DNA from: RGIG8767 sp964531805
GTDB lineage: Bacteria > Bacillota > Clostridia > Lachnospirales > Lachnospiraceae
Length of the DNA stretch: 33,984 nt
Assembly: GCA_964531805.1 (NCBI GenBank)
Contig: CAZHGE010000021.1
Coordinates: 1-33,984 of the forward strand
Reading direction: 5' to 3'
This document shows, piece after piece, positions 23,443 to 32,287 of this stretch. The notes under the pieces are model-generated. The model worked only from the letters and a program-made list of their open reading frames with translations, had not been told where the DNA came from and searched no databases. The number at the start of each line of letters is the position of its first letter. The first letter of the stretch is position 1. The translations under genes were made by a program, and so were the position numbers.

Positions 23443-24360
23443 TTGGAAAATATGATTGAAGTTAGAAATTTAAGAAAGTCATACCATGGAAAAGAGGCTG
23501 TAAAGGGAATTAGTTTTTCTGTAAAAAAGGGACAATTTTTTGCCCTCTTAGGACCAAACGGAGCCGGGAAATCCTCTACAGTGAATATTTTATGTACGAG
23601 TTTAAAGCTGGATAGCGGAACTGTCATGATAGATGGATTAAAACTGGGAAGCAGAGATTTTGAAATTCGCAAGCGGATTGGAGTTGTTTTTCAGAACGGT
23701 GTATTGGATGAACTGCTTACGGTAGAGGAAAACTTACATACCAGAGGAAGGCTTTATGGGTTGAAAGGATACCAGTTAAAGCAAGGAATCAAAGAAACTG
23801 CAAATCTAACAGGAATTGCAGATTTTTTAGATAGACCCTATGGAAAATTATCCGGTGGACAGAAGCGCAGATGTGATATCGCAAGAGCCCTTTTGCATCT
23901 GCCGAAAATTTTGCTTTTGGATGAGCCCACAACCGGACTGGATCCTAAAATGCGCAGTGCTATATGGGATACGATTTATAGCATTAAAGACAAGACTGGT
24001 ATGACTTTATTTCTTACAACTCATTACATGGAAGAAGCAGCAAAAGCAGATCATATTGTAATTTTAAAAAGTGGACAGATTGCTCTTGAAGGAACACCGG
24101 ATGCGCTAAAGAGACGGTTTTCCAAAGACAATCTGTTTTTGTTTTCCCATAGATGTGAATTGTTAAAAGGGATATTGGATCGAAAAGGGATTGTGCATGA
24201 ACAAAGAAAAGATTGTTTGCGTATTCCGCTTTCCCATACATTGGATGCTTTACCTGTTTTGGAAGCATGCAGGGGAAGATTTACTGATTTTGAAGTACAC
24301 AGGGGCAGCATGGATGATGCATATTTATCAGTGATTGAAAGGGAAATGGATTATGTTTGA
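23443..24360 (+). CDS. ABC transporter ATP-binding protein
   Basis: This 305-residue cytoplasmic ATPase has Walker A GPNGAGKS (37-44), a Q-loop in VVFQNG (about 83), signature LSGGQ (136-140), Walker B ILLLDEP (156-162) and an H-loop in TTHYMEE. It resembles the DrrA type that drives ABC-2 exporters. The start is a TTG at 23443 or an ATG at 23452; the TTG has GGTGATG upstream, and neither can be settled here. The permease gene begins eight bases before the stop. The exported substrate (drug, lipid or peptide) is unknown. The upstream 200 bases hold no clear gene or promoter. Confidence 0.9.
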   Translation: MENMIEVRNLRKSYHGKEAVKGISFSVKKGQFFALLGPNGAGKSSTVNILCTSLKLDSGTVMIDGLKLGSRDFEIRKRIGVVFQNGVLDELLTVEENLHTRGRLYGLKGYQLKQGIKETANLTGIADFLDRPYGKLSGGQKRRCDIARALLHLPKILLLDEPTTGLDPKMRSAIWDTIYSIKDKTGMTLFLTTHYMEEAAKADHIVILKSGQIALEGTPDALKRRFSKDNLFLFSHRCELLKGILDRKGIVHEQRKDCLRIPLSHTLDALPVLEACRGRFTDFEVHRGSMDDAYLSVIEREMDYV

Positions 24361-25210
24361 TTTTGCATTTCGTAATCTGGCTTTATTTTTTAAAGACAAG
24401 ACGGCGGTTTTATTATCATTTTTGGCGGAGTTTATAGTGGTAGGATTGTATATTCTTTTTATACGGAAAAATATGCTCGAAAGTTTCTCTCAGATTAAAA
24501 ATATTGAACTTTTAATGGATGTCTGGATGATTGCCGGGATATTAGGGATTACCTCAGTTACGACGACCATGGGAGCCTATGGGATTATGGTGGATGATAA
24601 GACAAAGCAGATCAACAAGGATTTTGACACTTCCCCTATCAGGCGTTTTTCGCTGCTTGGCGGATATATGAGTGGAGCAGTGGTGATTGGAATTTTTATG
24701 TCTGTTTTTCTATTCTTAGTTTCTGCGGTTTATATTCTTCATAAGTATCAAGTACAGTTAGGGGACGGACAGGGAGTAAAATTATTTATGCTTTTGGGAT
24801 TAGTGACAATATCCAATTCATCCATTGTCCTATTTATTGTTTCCTTCTTAAAAAGCAGCAATGCGCTGGCTTCCTGTTGTACCATTCTTGGGGCATTGAT
24901 TGGTTTTTTGACTGGAATCTATCTGCCTATGGGAAATCTGCCGGATGGAGTACAGTGGTTAGTAAAGATATTTCCAGTGTCCCATGGAGTGGTTCTTTTA
25001 CGGCAGATTTTGATGGAGTCGCTAATCGATCAAAATATAGGTGCGTTGGATAGTTCATCGGCTCAGATATTTATGCAATACCTTGGCGTGCAATATGTGT
25101 GGGAAGAAAATATTGTCACAGAGCAAGCCAGTATAATGGTTTTGACTGTGACAATTATCTTTTTCTTTATTTTAACTATAATTAAAGTGCATCAATGGGA
25201 TAATAAATAA
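24353..25210 (+). CDS. ABC-2 type transporter permease
   Basis: With the ATG at 24353 (overlapping the ATPase stop by eight bases) the protein is 285 residues; an earlier TTG at 24335 is less likely. It has about six hydrophobic segments in the ABC-2 pattern, with a polar SPIRRFSLLGGYMSG segment in the second-third helix region and LPMGNLPDGVQWLVKIFPVSHG near the end, the usual extracytoplasmic loop and re-entrant turn of this family. It forms the membrane part of an exporter with the upstream ATPase. Its last 19 bases overlap the end of the convergent oxidoreductase gene. Confidence 0.88.
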   Translation: MFDFAFRNLALFFKDKTAVLLSFLAEFIVVGLYILFIRKNMLESFSQIKNIELLMDVWMIAGILGITSVTTTMGAYGIMVDDKTKQINKDFDTSPIRRFSLLGGYMSGAVVIGIFMSVFLFLVSAVYILHKYQVQLGDGQGVKLFMLLGLVTISNSSIVLFIVSFLKSSNALASCCTILGALIGFLTGIYLPMGNLPDGVQWLVKIFPVSHGVVLLRQILMESLIDQNIGALDSSSAQIFMQYLGVQYVWEENIVTEQASIMVLTVTIIFFFILTIIKVHQWDNK

Positions 25211-27069
25211 TGAATTATTTCTTTAATGGAAACGGAGGAAGCACGTTCTTTGGCCTGAATACAATGTTTTTCGCATTGTTCTAAAAAAGGATCATCAATG
25301 GAAAACATACAGTTCTTTATTTCTTTTACTGCACCATAAAAATTACCACAGGTAACGCGCCGCATAATACTGGGAATGTTTAACTTTTCTTTTGGATAGC
25401 AGGCTGGATTTTGACAATAATAACATTTCGCAGCCTGAGCCATTACATCTGCTTCTTCAGCGGGATAGAATTTTTGAATCCAATCCTTTTCGACCGGGGG
25501 ATAAAGTACTTTTACATAGTTTGGCATATCTGGTTTCCAAACATAGGGTTCAAGTTCCAGTTTATTTAAAATGGCATTTGCAGCAGCAATACCGGAAGTC
25601 GTAACGGTTGGTGTTCCAGTGCCCATAGTGGTGGAGTCGCCGCAGACAAAGAGATTATCCCAACGGGTGCGGATTGGCTGGCGCAAAAGCATATGTTGTC
25701 CAAGCATCTGCTTTGGTCCAGCGGCAGCCCCATTATTTTTCATAGTATAGTGTTCGATTGTTTTGGGTGTTGCCAGTTCGCAGTGAAGTAAGTTTGCCTG
25801 AAAACCGGGGAAACGTTTTTCCAATGTAAATAGAATGCGGTCAGTTTCTTCTTTTTTCCATTGAGAATAGGTGTTATTGGCAGAAGGTGTCCCTTTGGCT
25901 GTAGAAACACCGTTTAGCGCAGTGTTCCAGTCGCGGAAACTGGGACCGATGGCTATGACAACCTGCTGGTTTTTTTGGCATAATGTGTGGTCATCCAAAC
26001 TTAGTATGTATACGGTTATTTCGGATTCATCGATGGTATCCGGGTTTGCTGCCAGCATTTCAATTGGGCAGGTGTTTTGGGGAATCACGGAACTATTAAC
26101 CAAAGCATACAAAACAACGCTTGGATAGGTGGGAATCTGGCCTGCCCATTTTTTTTCTCTTTCGGTAAGAGTCTGATCAGAAAGCAGTTTTCCATAAAGA
26201 TTCCAAACAGTGCCGGAGTAAATAATGTTTTTGCCGTAAAGTCTTGTGCCGTCTTCTAAGAGTACGCCGGATGCGTTTTCGTTATTAAAAAGAATTTTTG
26301 TAACAGTACTGTTGTAATACATATCTCCATTGTTTTCTTCAATTACTTTTTCCAATTTTCCCGGTAAAAAGAGAGTGGAACCAGCTGGATAGAAACTACC
26401 GCCTTCGTGGTTGTCAATAAACATGACGGAAGCTAAAATGGCAGGTGCTTCTTTGAGAGTGGCGTAACAGTAAGTAGAAGTCAGTTTGTCAAAAAAGTGG
26501 AGAATATCTGGGTCGGTAAAATATTTTCGCAGTAATTTTTCGGCACTGATATTCAAATAGGAGAGAAAACGTATGTAGGAGATGGGATGACGTAAAACAT
26601 TTTGTGCGGAACTTTTCGGATCGGTCTCATCCGGAGTGGTGTAATTCGGTGTTTCACTGATTACATGCATATAACATTGCTGCATATCTTTGTAGAATCG
26701 TTTGATGTTTCCTGCTTGTCCGGGAAATACATCTGAGAGTTCTTCTATAAAGTGCTCAAGATCGGACCAAAAACGTATTTTATGCCCCTTGTAATAGACG
26801 GTATAAAGCAGTTCGTGTTTTACCACTTCAAATGGTTCTTCTAAACAGTTAAAAAGAAAACGGTGGGCATTGAAACCGTGTTCACCAAAACCATAGAGCA
26901 TAGCCGCTCCCTGGTCAAAAATTGCCCCATTTCTTTTAAAGATTCCACAGGAGCCGCCAGGAGTTGCACTATGTTCTATGACGGCTGTTTTCAAACCGCG
27001 TTTGGCTAACAAACTGGCAGCGGAAAGACCGGATAATCCTGCTCCGATAATAATAACATCGTATTGCAT
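25192..27069 (-). CDS. CrtI-like FAD-dependent oxidoreductase with C-terminal Cys-rich (Fe-S-like) domain
   Basis: With the ATG at 27069 (GAGG five bases upstream) the protein is 625 residues; a longer frame from 27171 is less likely. The N-terminus has the FAD-binding motif IIGAGLSGLSAASLLAKRG with Glu at the end of the second strand, and the C-terminal part of the core has LFVCGDSTTMGTGTPTVTTSG, the CrtI/phytoene desaturase-type FAD signature. The last 85 residues carry seven cysteines spaced like CxxCxxxxC ... C ... C ... CxxxC, similar to the 4Fe-4S domain at the front of GltD/DPYD-type proteins. Such a Fe-S-like tail on this enzyme is unusual. The substrate is unknown. The gene runs opposite to the thioredoxin-fold gene, with 162 bases between them. 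Confidence 0.82.
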   Translation of the reverse strand: MQYDVIIIGAGLSGLSAASLLAKRGLKTAVIEHSATPGGSCGIFKRNGAIFDQGAAMLYGFGEHGFNAHRFLFNCLEEPFEVVKHELLYTVYYKGHKIRFWSDLEHFIEELSDVFPGQAGNIKRFYKDMQQCYMHVISETPNYTTPDETDPKSSAQNVLRHPISYIRFLSYLNISAEKLLRKYFTDPDILHFFDKLTSTYCYATLKEAPAILASVMFIDNHEGGSFYPAGSTLFLPGKLEKVIEENNGDMYYNSTVTKILFNNENASGVLLEDGTRLYGKNIIYSGTVWNLYGKLLSDQTLTEREKKWAGQIPTYPSVVLYALVNSSVIPQNTCPIEMLAANPDTIDESEITVYILSLDDHTLCQKNQQVVIAIGPSFRDWNTALNGVSTAKGTPSANNTYSQWKKEETDRILFTLEKRFPGFQANLLHCELATPKTIEHYTMKNNGAAAGPKQMLGQHMLLRQPIRTRWDNLFVCGDSTTMGTGTPTVTTSGIAAANAILNKLELEPYVWKPDMPNYVKVLYPPVEKDWIQKFYPAEEADVMAQAAKCYYCQNPACYPKEKLNIPSIMRRVTCGNFYGAVKEIKNCMFSIDDPFLEQCEKHCIQAKERASSVSIKEIIHYLLSH

Positions 27070-27231
27070 ATGAACCTCGCTTGATATCTTGATATTTTGA
27101 TAATCCATGTATATGAATGGAAGTGGACAAATATACACATATTTCCAAGTTGTAAGGGAAATAATAGACATATAGTCTAAAGGGAGATTATTCTTTGGGA
27201 ATTAGAACAAGAAAATAGAAAGAGAGAAATC

Positions 27232-28866
27232 ATGCAGAATCGTTTGAAAAATCAGACAAGTCCCTATTTATTACAGCATGCAGAAAATCCGGTTGACTGG
27301 TATTCGTGGTGCGGGGAGGCATTTGAACGTGCAAAAAGAGAAGATAAACCCGTGTTTTTAAGTATTGGGTACAGTACTTGTCATTGGTGTCATGTGATGG
27401 CACATGAGAGTTTTGAAGATACAAAAGTTGCAGAAATTTTGAATCAGTATTTTGTATCGATAAAAGTGGATAAGGAAGAACGGCCGGATATTGACAGCAT
27501 TTATATGTCAGTATGTCAGGCGTTTACAGGAAGCGGTGGTTGGCCCACTACCATTTTTCTGACTCCTGAGCAGAAGCCGTTTTTTGCCGGAACTTATTTT
27601 CCCAAAACAGCAAAATACGGGCAGATGGGATTGGTGGAATTGCTTTTGGCAATCCATAAAAAATGGACGACGGATCGAGAGGAATTGTTAAAATCTTCAG
27701 AAGAGGTAGTTGCTGCATTAAAAAGAGAAACAGAAGATTCAGATAAAGTGATAAAAAGTAAGGATTCAAAAGCAGATACTGAAAGGAACATGAATGAAAT
27801 TTTGACAGATACTTCCGGGCTGTTTTTAGATGGCGCGTACTCTATTTTTTGTCGTACTTTTGATGAGCAATATGGCGGTTTTGGAAATGCACCCAAATTT
27901 CCAACTCCACATAATCTGTTGTTTTTGATGCAGTATTATGAAAAACACAAACAGGATGATGCCATGAAAATGGTAGAAAAAACATTGATGCAGATGTATC
28001 GGGGAGGAATATTTGACCATATCGGTGGTGGATTCAGCCGGTATTCTACGGATCGTTATTTTCTGGTACCTCATTTTGAAAAAATGCTGTATGATAATGC
28101 ATTATTAATTCTAGCCTATTGTAAGGCATATCAGATTACAAAAAATCGTATTTTTTTGGATGTGGCGGTTAAAACAGCAGATTATATTTTGCGTGAGATG
28201 ACAGATCCGGAAGGCGGATTTTACAGCGCACAGGATGCGGACAGTGAAGGCGTAGAGGGAAAATATTATGTATTTGAACCAGCTGAAATTATAGATCTTT
28301 TAGGAAAAACAGTGGGACAGGAGTTTAATCAATATTTCGATATTACGCCAGAGGGGAATTTTGAGGGAAAAAGTATTCCCAATCTGTTAAACACTGACAT
28401 GATAAAAGAAAATTTGGATGTATATATGTCTGATATATATCAGTATCGTAAAAAACGTTATGCTCTACACTTAGATGATAAAATACTGACTTCATGGAAT
28501 GGACTTATGATTGCAGCAATGTGTCACCTGTATCGTATGACAATGAATAAAAAATACTTGAATGCAGCAATTAGTGCGCAGAATTTCATACAGATCAAAC
28601 TTTGCAAGAAAGATACTTTGTATGTCAGTTATCGAAAAGGACAGTGCAGTGGAAATGGTTTCTTGGATGATTATGCAAATGAGATATTTGCATTATTATC
28701 TCTATATGAAGCTACATTAGATGATATGCAGCTGGAGAAGGCAAAGAAATTCTGTCAAAAAGCAGTAATCGAGTTTTGGGATGAAGAAAACGGTGGATTT
28801 TTCTTGTATGGAAAAGAAAATGAACAGAGATATTTGCATTATTATCTCTATATGAAGCTACATTAG
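27232..28866 (+). CDS. Thioredoxin-domain YyaL/DUF255 protein, N-terminal part before assembly gap
   Basis: The first 532 residues (to 28827) are normal sequence of the DUF255/spermatogenesis-associated protein 20 family. An N-terminal thioredoxin fold with CHWC at 50-53 follows NPVDWYSW, and then comes an alpha/alpha-barrel region like N-acylglucosamine 2-epimerases (GGFSRYSTDRYFLVPHFEKMLYDN, QDADSEGVEGKYYVF, ILTSWNGLMI). The frame is then broken because 28828-28881 repeats 28682-28735 and runs into TAG. The remainder continues at 29037 after the 100-N gap. Joining 28827 to 29037 keeps the frame and gives 668 residues, the usual family length, so the stop is probably not real. Function: unknown, proposed redox or sugar-related. 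Confidence 0.88.
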   Translation: MQNRLKNQTSPYLLQHAENPVDWYSWCGEAFERAKREDKPVFLSIGYSTCHWCHVMAHESFEDTKVAEILNQYFVSIKVDKEERPDIDSIYMSVCQAFTGSGGWPTTIFLTPEQKPFFAGTYFPKTAKYGQMGLVELLLAIHKKWTTDREELLKSSEEVVAALKRETEDSDKVIKSKDSKADTERNMNEILTDTSGLFLDGAYSIFCRTFDEQYGGFGNAPKFPTPHNLLFLMQYYEKHKQDDAMKMVEKTLMQMYRGGIFDHIGGGFSRYSTDRYFLVPHFEKMLYDNALLILAYCKAYQITKNRIFLDVAVKTADYILREMTDPEGGFYSAQDADSEGVEGKYYVFEPAEIIDLLGKTVGQEFNQYFDITPEGNFEGKSIPNLLNTDMIKENLDVYMSDIYQYRKKRYALHLDDKILTSWNGLMIAAMCHLYRMTMNKKYLNAAISAQNFIQIKLCKKDTLYVSYRKGQCSGNGFLDDYANEIFALLSLYEATLDDMQLEKAKKFCQKAVIEFWDEENGGFFLYGKENEQRYLHYYLYMKLH

Positions 28867-29036
28867 ATGATATGCAGCTGGNNNNNNNNNNNNNNNNNNN
28901 NNNNNNNNNNNNNNNNNNNNNNNNNNNNNNNNNNNNNNNNNNNNNNNNNNNNNNNNNNNNNNNNNNNNNNNNNNNNNNNNNGTTTTGGGATGAAGAAAAC
29001 GGTGGATTTTTCTTGTATGGAAAAGAAAATGAACAG
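28682..29036. repeat. Tandem duplication (146-base unit) spanning an assembly gap
   Basis: 28682-28735 recurs exactly at 28828-28881, and 28773-28827 recurs exactly at 28982-29036, on either side of the N run. The pattern is what a 146-base tandem unit, or a scaffolding join at a repeated overlap, would give. A 146-base repeat is not a multiple of three and would shift the frame. Confidence 0.9.
28882..28981. other. Assembly gap (100 N)
   Basis: A run of exactly 100 N, the usual placeholder for a gap of unknown length. It interrupts the thioredoxin-domain gene; the true missing length may be 37 bases if the duplicated unit is complete, or none if the duplication is an artefact. Confidence 0.98.
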
Positions 29037-29447
29037 TTGATCCTGCGTCCAAAAGAGACCTATGATGGTGCAATGCCAAGTGGTAATTCCATGATGGCAT
29101 ATAATCTGGTTCGTTTGTATTTCATTACAGAAGATAAATATTATGGAGATTTGGCAGAAAAACAGCTTGCTTTTATGGGCGGAGGGATTTCGCAATATCC
29201 GGCAGGGTATACCATGTCTTTATTAGCATTATCCGATTATATCGATTCGCCTGAGAAGATAACGGTGGTATTAAAAGACAAGCAGATGCCGGAAGATTTG
29301 TCATGCAGAATTGGTCTTGATGCGGTGATACAGGTTTTGGATCAGCTGACAAGGGAATATCCGCTTATAAATGAATGGACAACTTATTATGTATGTCGGG
29401 GGCACTCCTGCCAGCCACCGGTGAATGAGTTAGGAGAAGGAGAGTAG
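28983..29447 (+). CDS. Thioredoxin-domain YyaL/DUF255 protein, C-terminal part after assembly gap
   Basis: The frame is open from the end of the gap. Its first 18 codons repeat residues already encoded at 28774-28827 (FWDEENGGFF), and the unique part begins at 29037 with LILRPKETYDGAMPSGNSMMAYNL, a conserved stretch of this family (PSGNSMMA). It ends with a VCRGHSCQPPV segment also typical of family C-termini. There is no start codon of its own, so it is the end of the gene beginning at 27232. The stop TAG (29445) lies in the loop of the terminator hairpin. Confidence 0.85.
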   Translation, partial: FWDEENGGFFLYGKENEQLILRPKETYDGAMPSGNSMMAYNLVRLYFITEDKYYGDLAEKQLAFMGGGISQYPAGYTMSLLALSDYIDSPEKITVVLKDKQMPEDLSCRIGLDAVIQVLDQLTREYPLINEWTTYYVCRGHSCQPPVNELGEGE

Positions 29448-29464
29448 AAACTCTCCTTTTTTTA
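29437..29464 (+). terminator. Terminator of the YyaL-like gene, overlapping its stop
   Basis: AAGGAGAG (29437-29444) pairs with CTCTCCTT (29451-29458) around a six-base loop that begins with the gene's own TAG, followed by a T run. The ribosome would sit in the hairpin while terminating. Confidence 0.88.
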
Positions 29465-29536
29465 TATTTGATTTTATGATATACTTAATCAATATTTAAG
29501 TGAAAATACATATGAAAATTTACAGGAGATAAAAAT

Positions 29537-31243
29537 ATGTTAACAGGATTAAATATGTATGCAGTGGCATTTTTAGTATCGCTTGTGATGCTGGTGTTGC
29601 TGCTTGTAATTAGTCAGAATCAGAATATTACGTATTATCTGCTTATGTTTGTCATGATCATCATTGCGAATATGGGATATTATTCTTTATCCACAGCAGA
29701 AACACTGGAAACGGCATTGATGGGACACCGGCTTATTTATTTAGGCGGTGTATTTGTACCGATATTTCTTCTTTTTTCGACTATGAAATTGTGCCGTATG
29801 GAAATACCTGCATGGCTTGTTGTGGCGTTACTTACATTAAGCACCATCGTACTTTATTTTGCATTTTCGGTGGGATACAGGGATGTATATTATAAGAATG
29901 TTTCCTTGGGGAATGAAAATGGGATGACGTATTTGATTAAAGAATATGGTCCCATGCATAAGCTGTTCATTGTATTGCTGTTTGGAAGTATTCTGATTAC
30001 CATTGGACTTATTTTGTTCTCTTTTATTACTAAAAAGAATGTACCGCATCGTGTAACTTTCTATATTTTGGTAATCGAGGTGGTTACGGTTGGGTGTTAT
30101 TTAATCAGAAGAGTTGCGGGAAGCGAATTGGAATATACAGGACTGGCATATGTGTTTGATGAGATTTTGATTCTCTTATTAATTCGACGTATTGGAAAAT
30201 ATGAGATTATGGAGAGTGTTGCCAATTCGTTAGATGAGAGCGCTGCCAATGGTTATATTGCATTTGACGAGAATGGACGATATGTCAGCTGTAATGATAT
30301 GGCAAAAATATATCTTCCTGAGTTGGAAAAGCAAAAGGTGGATGAGTATTTAAGTAAAGAAGATGTTCCGCTTTTATACGCTCAGTTTGGAGAGATGTTA
30401 AAGAGTATTATCATGGAAGAAAGAAAATGTCTGATTGAAGTTGGTGAACGGATATTGGAATGTTCTCTTAAAATCTTACATCCGGGCAAAAGCAACAAGA
30501 TTGATGGTTATTTAATTGAGATAGTGGATGATACGAGACAGCAGAAGTATCTTCGTCTTTTAAATAACTATAATGAAGATCTGGCGAGAGAGGTTAAGCA
30601 AAAGACTGCTTATGTGAATAAGCTTCAGGAACGCATGGTCCTTGGAATGGCAGATATGATTGAAAACCGCGATACTAATACGGGCGGTCATGTAAAACGT
30701 ACCAGTGAAGTTATTCGTATTTTTACAGAAGAATTAAGAAATGCTGATAAAGAATATGGATTTACAGATGAGTTTCTGAGTGATGTTGCAAAAGCGGCGC
30801 CTATGCACGATCTTGGAAAAATTGCGGTCGATGATAGTATTCTTCGTAAGCCGGGGAAATTTACTCCGGAAGAATTTGAGGAAATGAAGAAACATTCGGA
30901 AAAAGGTGCAGAAATTGTTGCCCAGATCTTAAATGGTGTGGAAGATGAGAAATTTGTGCAGATTGCGATAAATGTAGCGCATTATCATCATGAAAAATGG
31001 AATGGACAGGGGTATCCGGAAAAACTTTCCGGAATTGCAATTCCACCCGAAGCAAGAATTATGGCACTTGCAGACGTATTTGATGCCCTTGTCAGCAAAC
31101 GCTGCTATAAGGAAAAGATGGATTATGATAAGGCATTTGGCATTATTGAAGAATCCCTGGGCAGCCATTTTGATCCGGAGATTGGAAAACTGTTTTTAAA
31201 ATGCAGACCACAACTGGAAGCATATTATAATGAAATAGAGTAG
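29537..31243 (+). CDS. HD-GYP domain cyclic-di-GMP phosphodiesterase with membrane sensor
   Basis: The 568-residue protein has about seven hydrophobic helices in residues 5-220 (similar to the 7TM sensor at the front of some histidine kinases). A PAS-like segment (about 235-335) and a coiled linker follow, then a complete HD-GYP domain. Visible residues are H385 in GGHVKRTSE, H424/D425 in HDLGK, H484/H485 in HHEKWNG and the GYP triad at 492-494. It should hydrolyse c-di-GMP in response to a signal at the membrane. An AGGAG site precedes the ATG. It is followed after seven bases by the pyridoxamine kinase gene. Confidence 0.92.
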   Translation: MLTGLNMYAVAFLVSLVMLVLLLVISQNQNITYYLLMFVMIIIANMGYYSLSTAETLETALMGHRLIYLGGVFVPIFLLFSTMKLCRMEIPAWLVVALLTLSTIVLYFAFSVGYRDVYYKNVSLGNENGMTYLIKEYGPMHKLFIVLLFGSILITIGLILFSFITKKNVPHRVTFYILVIEVVTVGCYLIRRVAGSELEYTGLAYVFDEILILLLIRRIGKYEIMESVANSLDESAANGYIAFDENGRYVSCNDMAKIYLPELEKQKVDEYLSKEDVPLLYAQFGEMLKSIIMEERKCLIEVGERILECSLKILHPGKSNKIDGYLIEIVDDTRQQKYLRLLNNYNEDLAREVKQKTAYVNKLQERMVLGMADMIENRDTNTGGHVKRTSEVIRIFTEELRNADKEYGFTDEFLSDVAKAAPMHDLGKIAVDDSILRKPGKFTPEEFEEMKKHSEKGAEIVAQILNGVEDEKFVQIAINVAHYHHEKWNGQGYPEKLSGIAIPPEARIMALADVFDALVSKRCYKEKMDYDKAFGIIEESLGSHFDPEIGKLFLKCRPQLEAYYNEIE

Positions 31244-31250
31244 GAAAACG

Positions 31251-32099
31251 ATGAAAAAAATTGCTTTAATCAATGATTTATCCGGATTTGGGAAATGTTC
31301 TCTGACAGCGGCAATACCGGTTATATCGGTAATGGGGATTCAGGCGTGCCCGTTACCAACTGCAGTGTTATCTGCCCAGACTGGATTTGATAGTTATTTC
31401 TGCGATGATTATACAGATAGAATGGATCAATTCACAAATGAATGGAAAAAGATGCAGGTATCCTTTGATGGGATTTGCTCGGGTTTTTTAGCTGGTCCAA
31501 AGCAGATTAAGAAGGTTGCTTATTTTTTGGAGCAGTTTAAAACAAAAGATAATTTATATTTTTTAGATCCTGTTATGGGAGATCATGGTAAAACTGCAAA
31601 AATATTTAGTGAAGATCTTTTAAGTGGGATGAAAAGCCTGGCGTTGTCTGCGGATGTAATAACTCCAAATCTTACGGAATTATGTTTGCTTACAGGAACA
31701 GATTTTGATGATTTGGTGTCCCATAAAAATGAAGAGGATTATGCAAAACGGATTAGGGCAGTTTGTGAGCAAATAATGAAAAAGACTAATCATGCCCAAA
31801 GTATTGTGGTAACAGGAATCCTTCGTGAAAAAAATGGAACGGAATATATGGGGAATCTGATTGTGTCAGAGACTGAATTTGCACATATAGAAAAACCATA
31901 TGTAAAACAGAGTTTTTCAGGAACAGGAGATTTGTTTTCTGCGGTAGTCAGTGGTTCGATAGTCAGCGGGATGACTTTGACCAATTCTGTGCAGAAAGCG
32001 GTTGATTTTCTTCATACGGCAATTGAGGATGCGGTTGCAGAAAAAGTGGATTCCCGCCATGGAATACAGTTTGAGAAATATCTGCATTGTTTGTTGTAA
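31251..32099 (+). CDS. pdxK: Pyridoxamine/pyridoxal kinase
   Basis: This 282-residue kinase phosphorylates vitamin B6 vitamers to the 5'-phosphate forms in the salvage route. It has the ribokinase-like fold with the family's N-terminal SGFGKCSLTAAIPVI, CPLPTAVLSAQTG (substrate contact), LDPVMGDHGK (about 105-114), TPNLTELCLLTG and the catalytic SGTGDLFSA motif with Asp. This combination is typical of PdxK/PdxY and Clostridial pyridoxamine kinases, not of ThiD. It begins seven bases after the HD-GYP gene (stop at 31243), so the two share a transcript. Either pdxY or pdxK naming could apply. Confidence 0.92.
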   Translation: MKKIALINDLSGFGKCSLTAAIPVISVMGIQACPLPTAVLSAQTGFDSYFCDDYTDRMDQFTNEWKKMQVSFDGICSGFLAGPKQIKKVAYFLEQFKTKDNLYFLDPVMGDHGKTAKIFSEDLLSGMKSLALSADVITPNLTELCLLTGTDFDDLVSHKNEEDYAKRIRAVCEQIMKKTNHAQSIVVTGILREKNGTEYMGNLIVSETEFAHIEKPYVKQSFSGTGDLFSAVVSGSIVSGMTLTNSVQKAVDFLHTAIEDAVAEKVDSRHGIQFEKYLHCLL

Positions 32100-32122
32100 T
32101 TGTTTGAATAAGTAAGTGTTTG

Positions 32123-32166
32123 AAAAGGCTATAAATTCTGAGGGTTCAGTATTTATAGTCTTTTTT
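32123..32166 (+). terminator. Terminator after pdxK
   Basis: A 14-bp stem with one G-U (32123-32136 with 32151-32164), containing an inner CTGA-GGGT-TCAG hairpin, is followed by T residues. It closes the HD-GYP-pdxK transcript. Confidence 0.85.
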
Positions 32167-32193
32167 GTAATCAGTTGTTTTCTGGAAATCATA

Positions 32194-32222
32194 AAATTAC
32201 CTGAATGTGGGAATGGTATAAT
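32194..32222 (+). promoter_or_regulatory. Extended -10 promoter for the choloylglycine-hydrolase-family gene
   Basis: TATAAT (32217-32222) with TGG directly before it is a strong extended -10. The -35 region about 17 bases upstream is A/T-rich but not a clear TTGACA, as expected for this promoter type. The gene starts 65 bases downstream. Confidence 0.6.
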
Positions 32223-32287
32223 ATACAGTAATATGCATCGTTTTATAGAGGATTTGTTAGAACAAGACTAGAAGGAGATTTGAAAAA

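Noticed and set aside
28858..29195. Two minus-strand frames that read through the run of N
   Set aside because: They exist only because N was translated; they have no support on either side.
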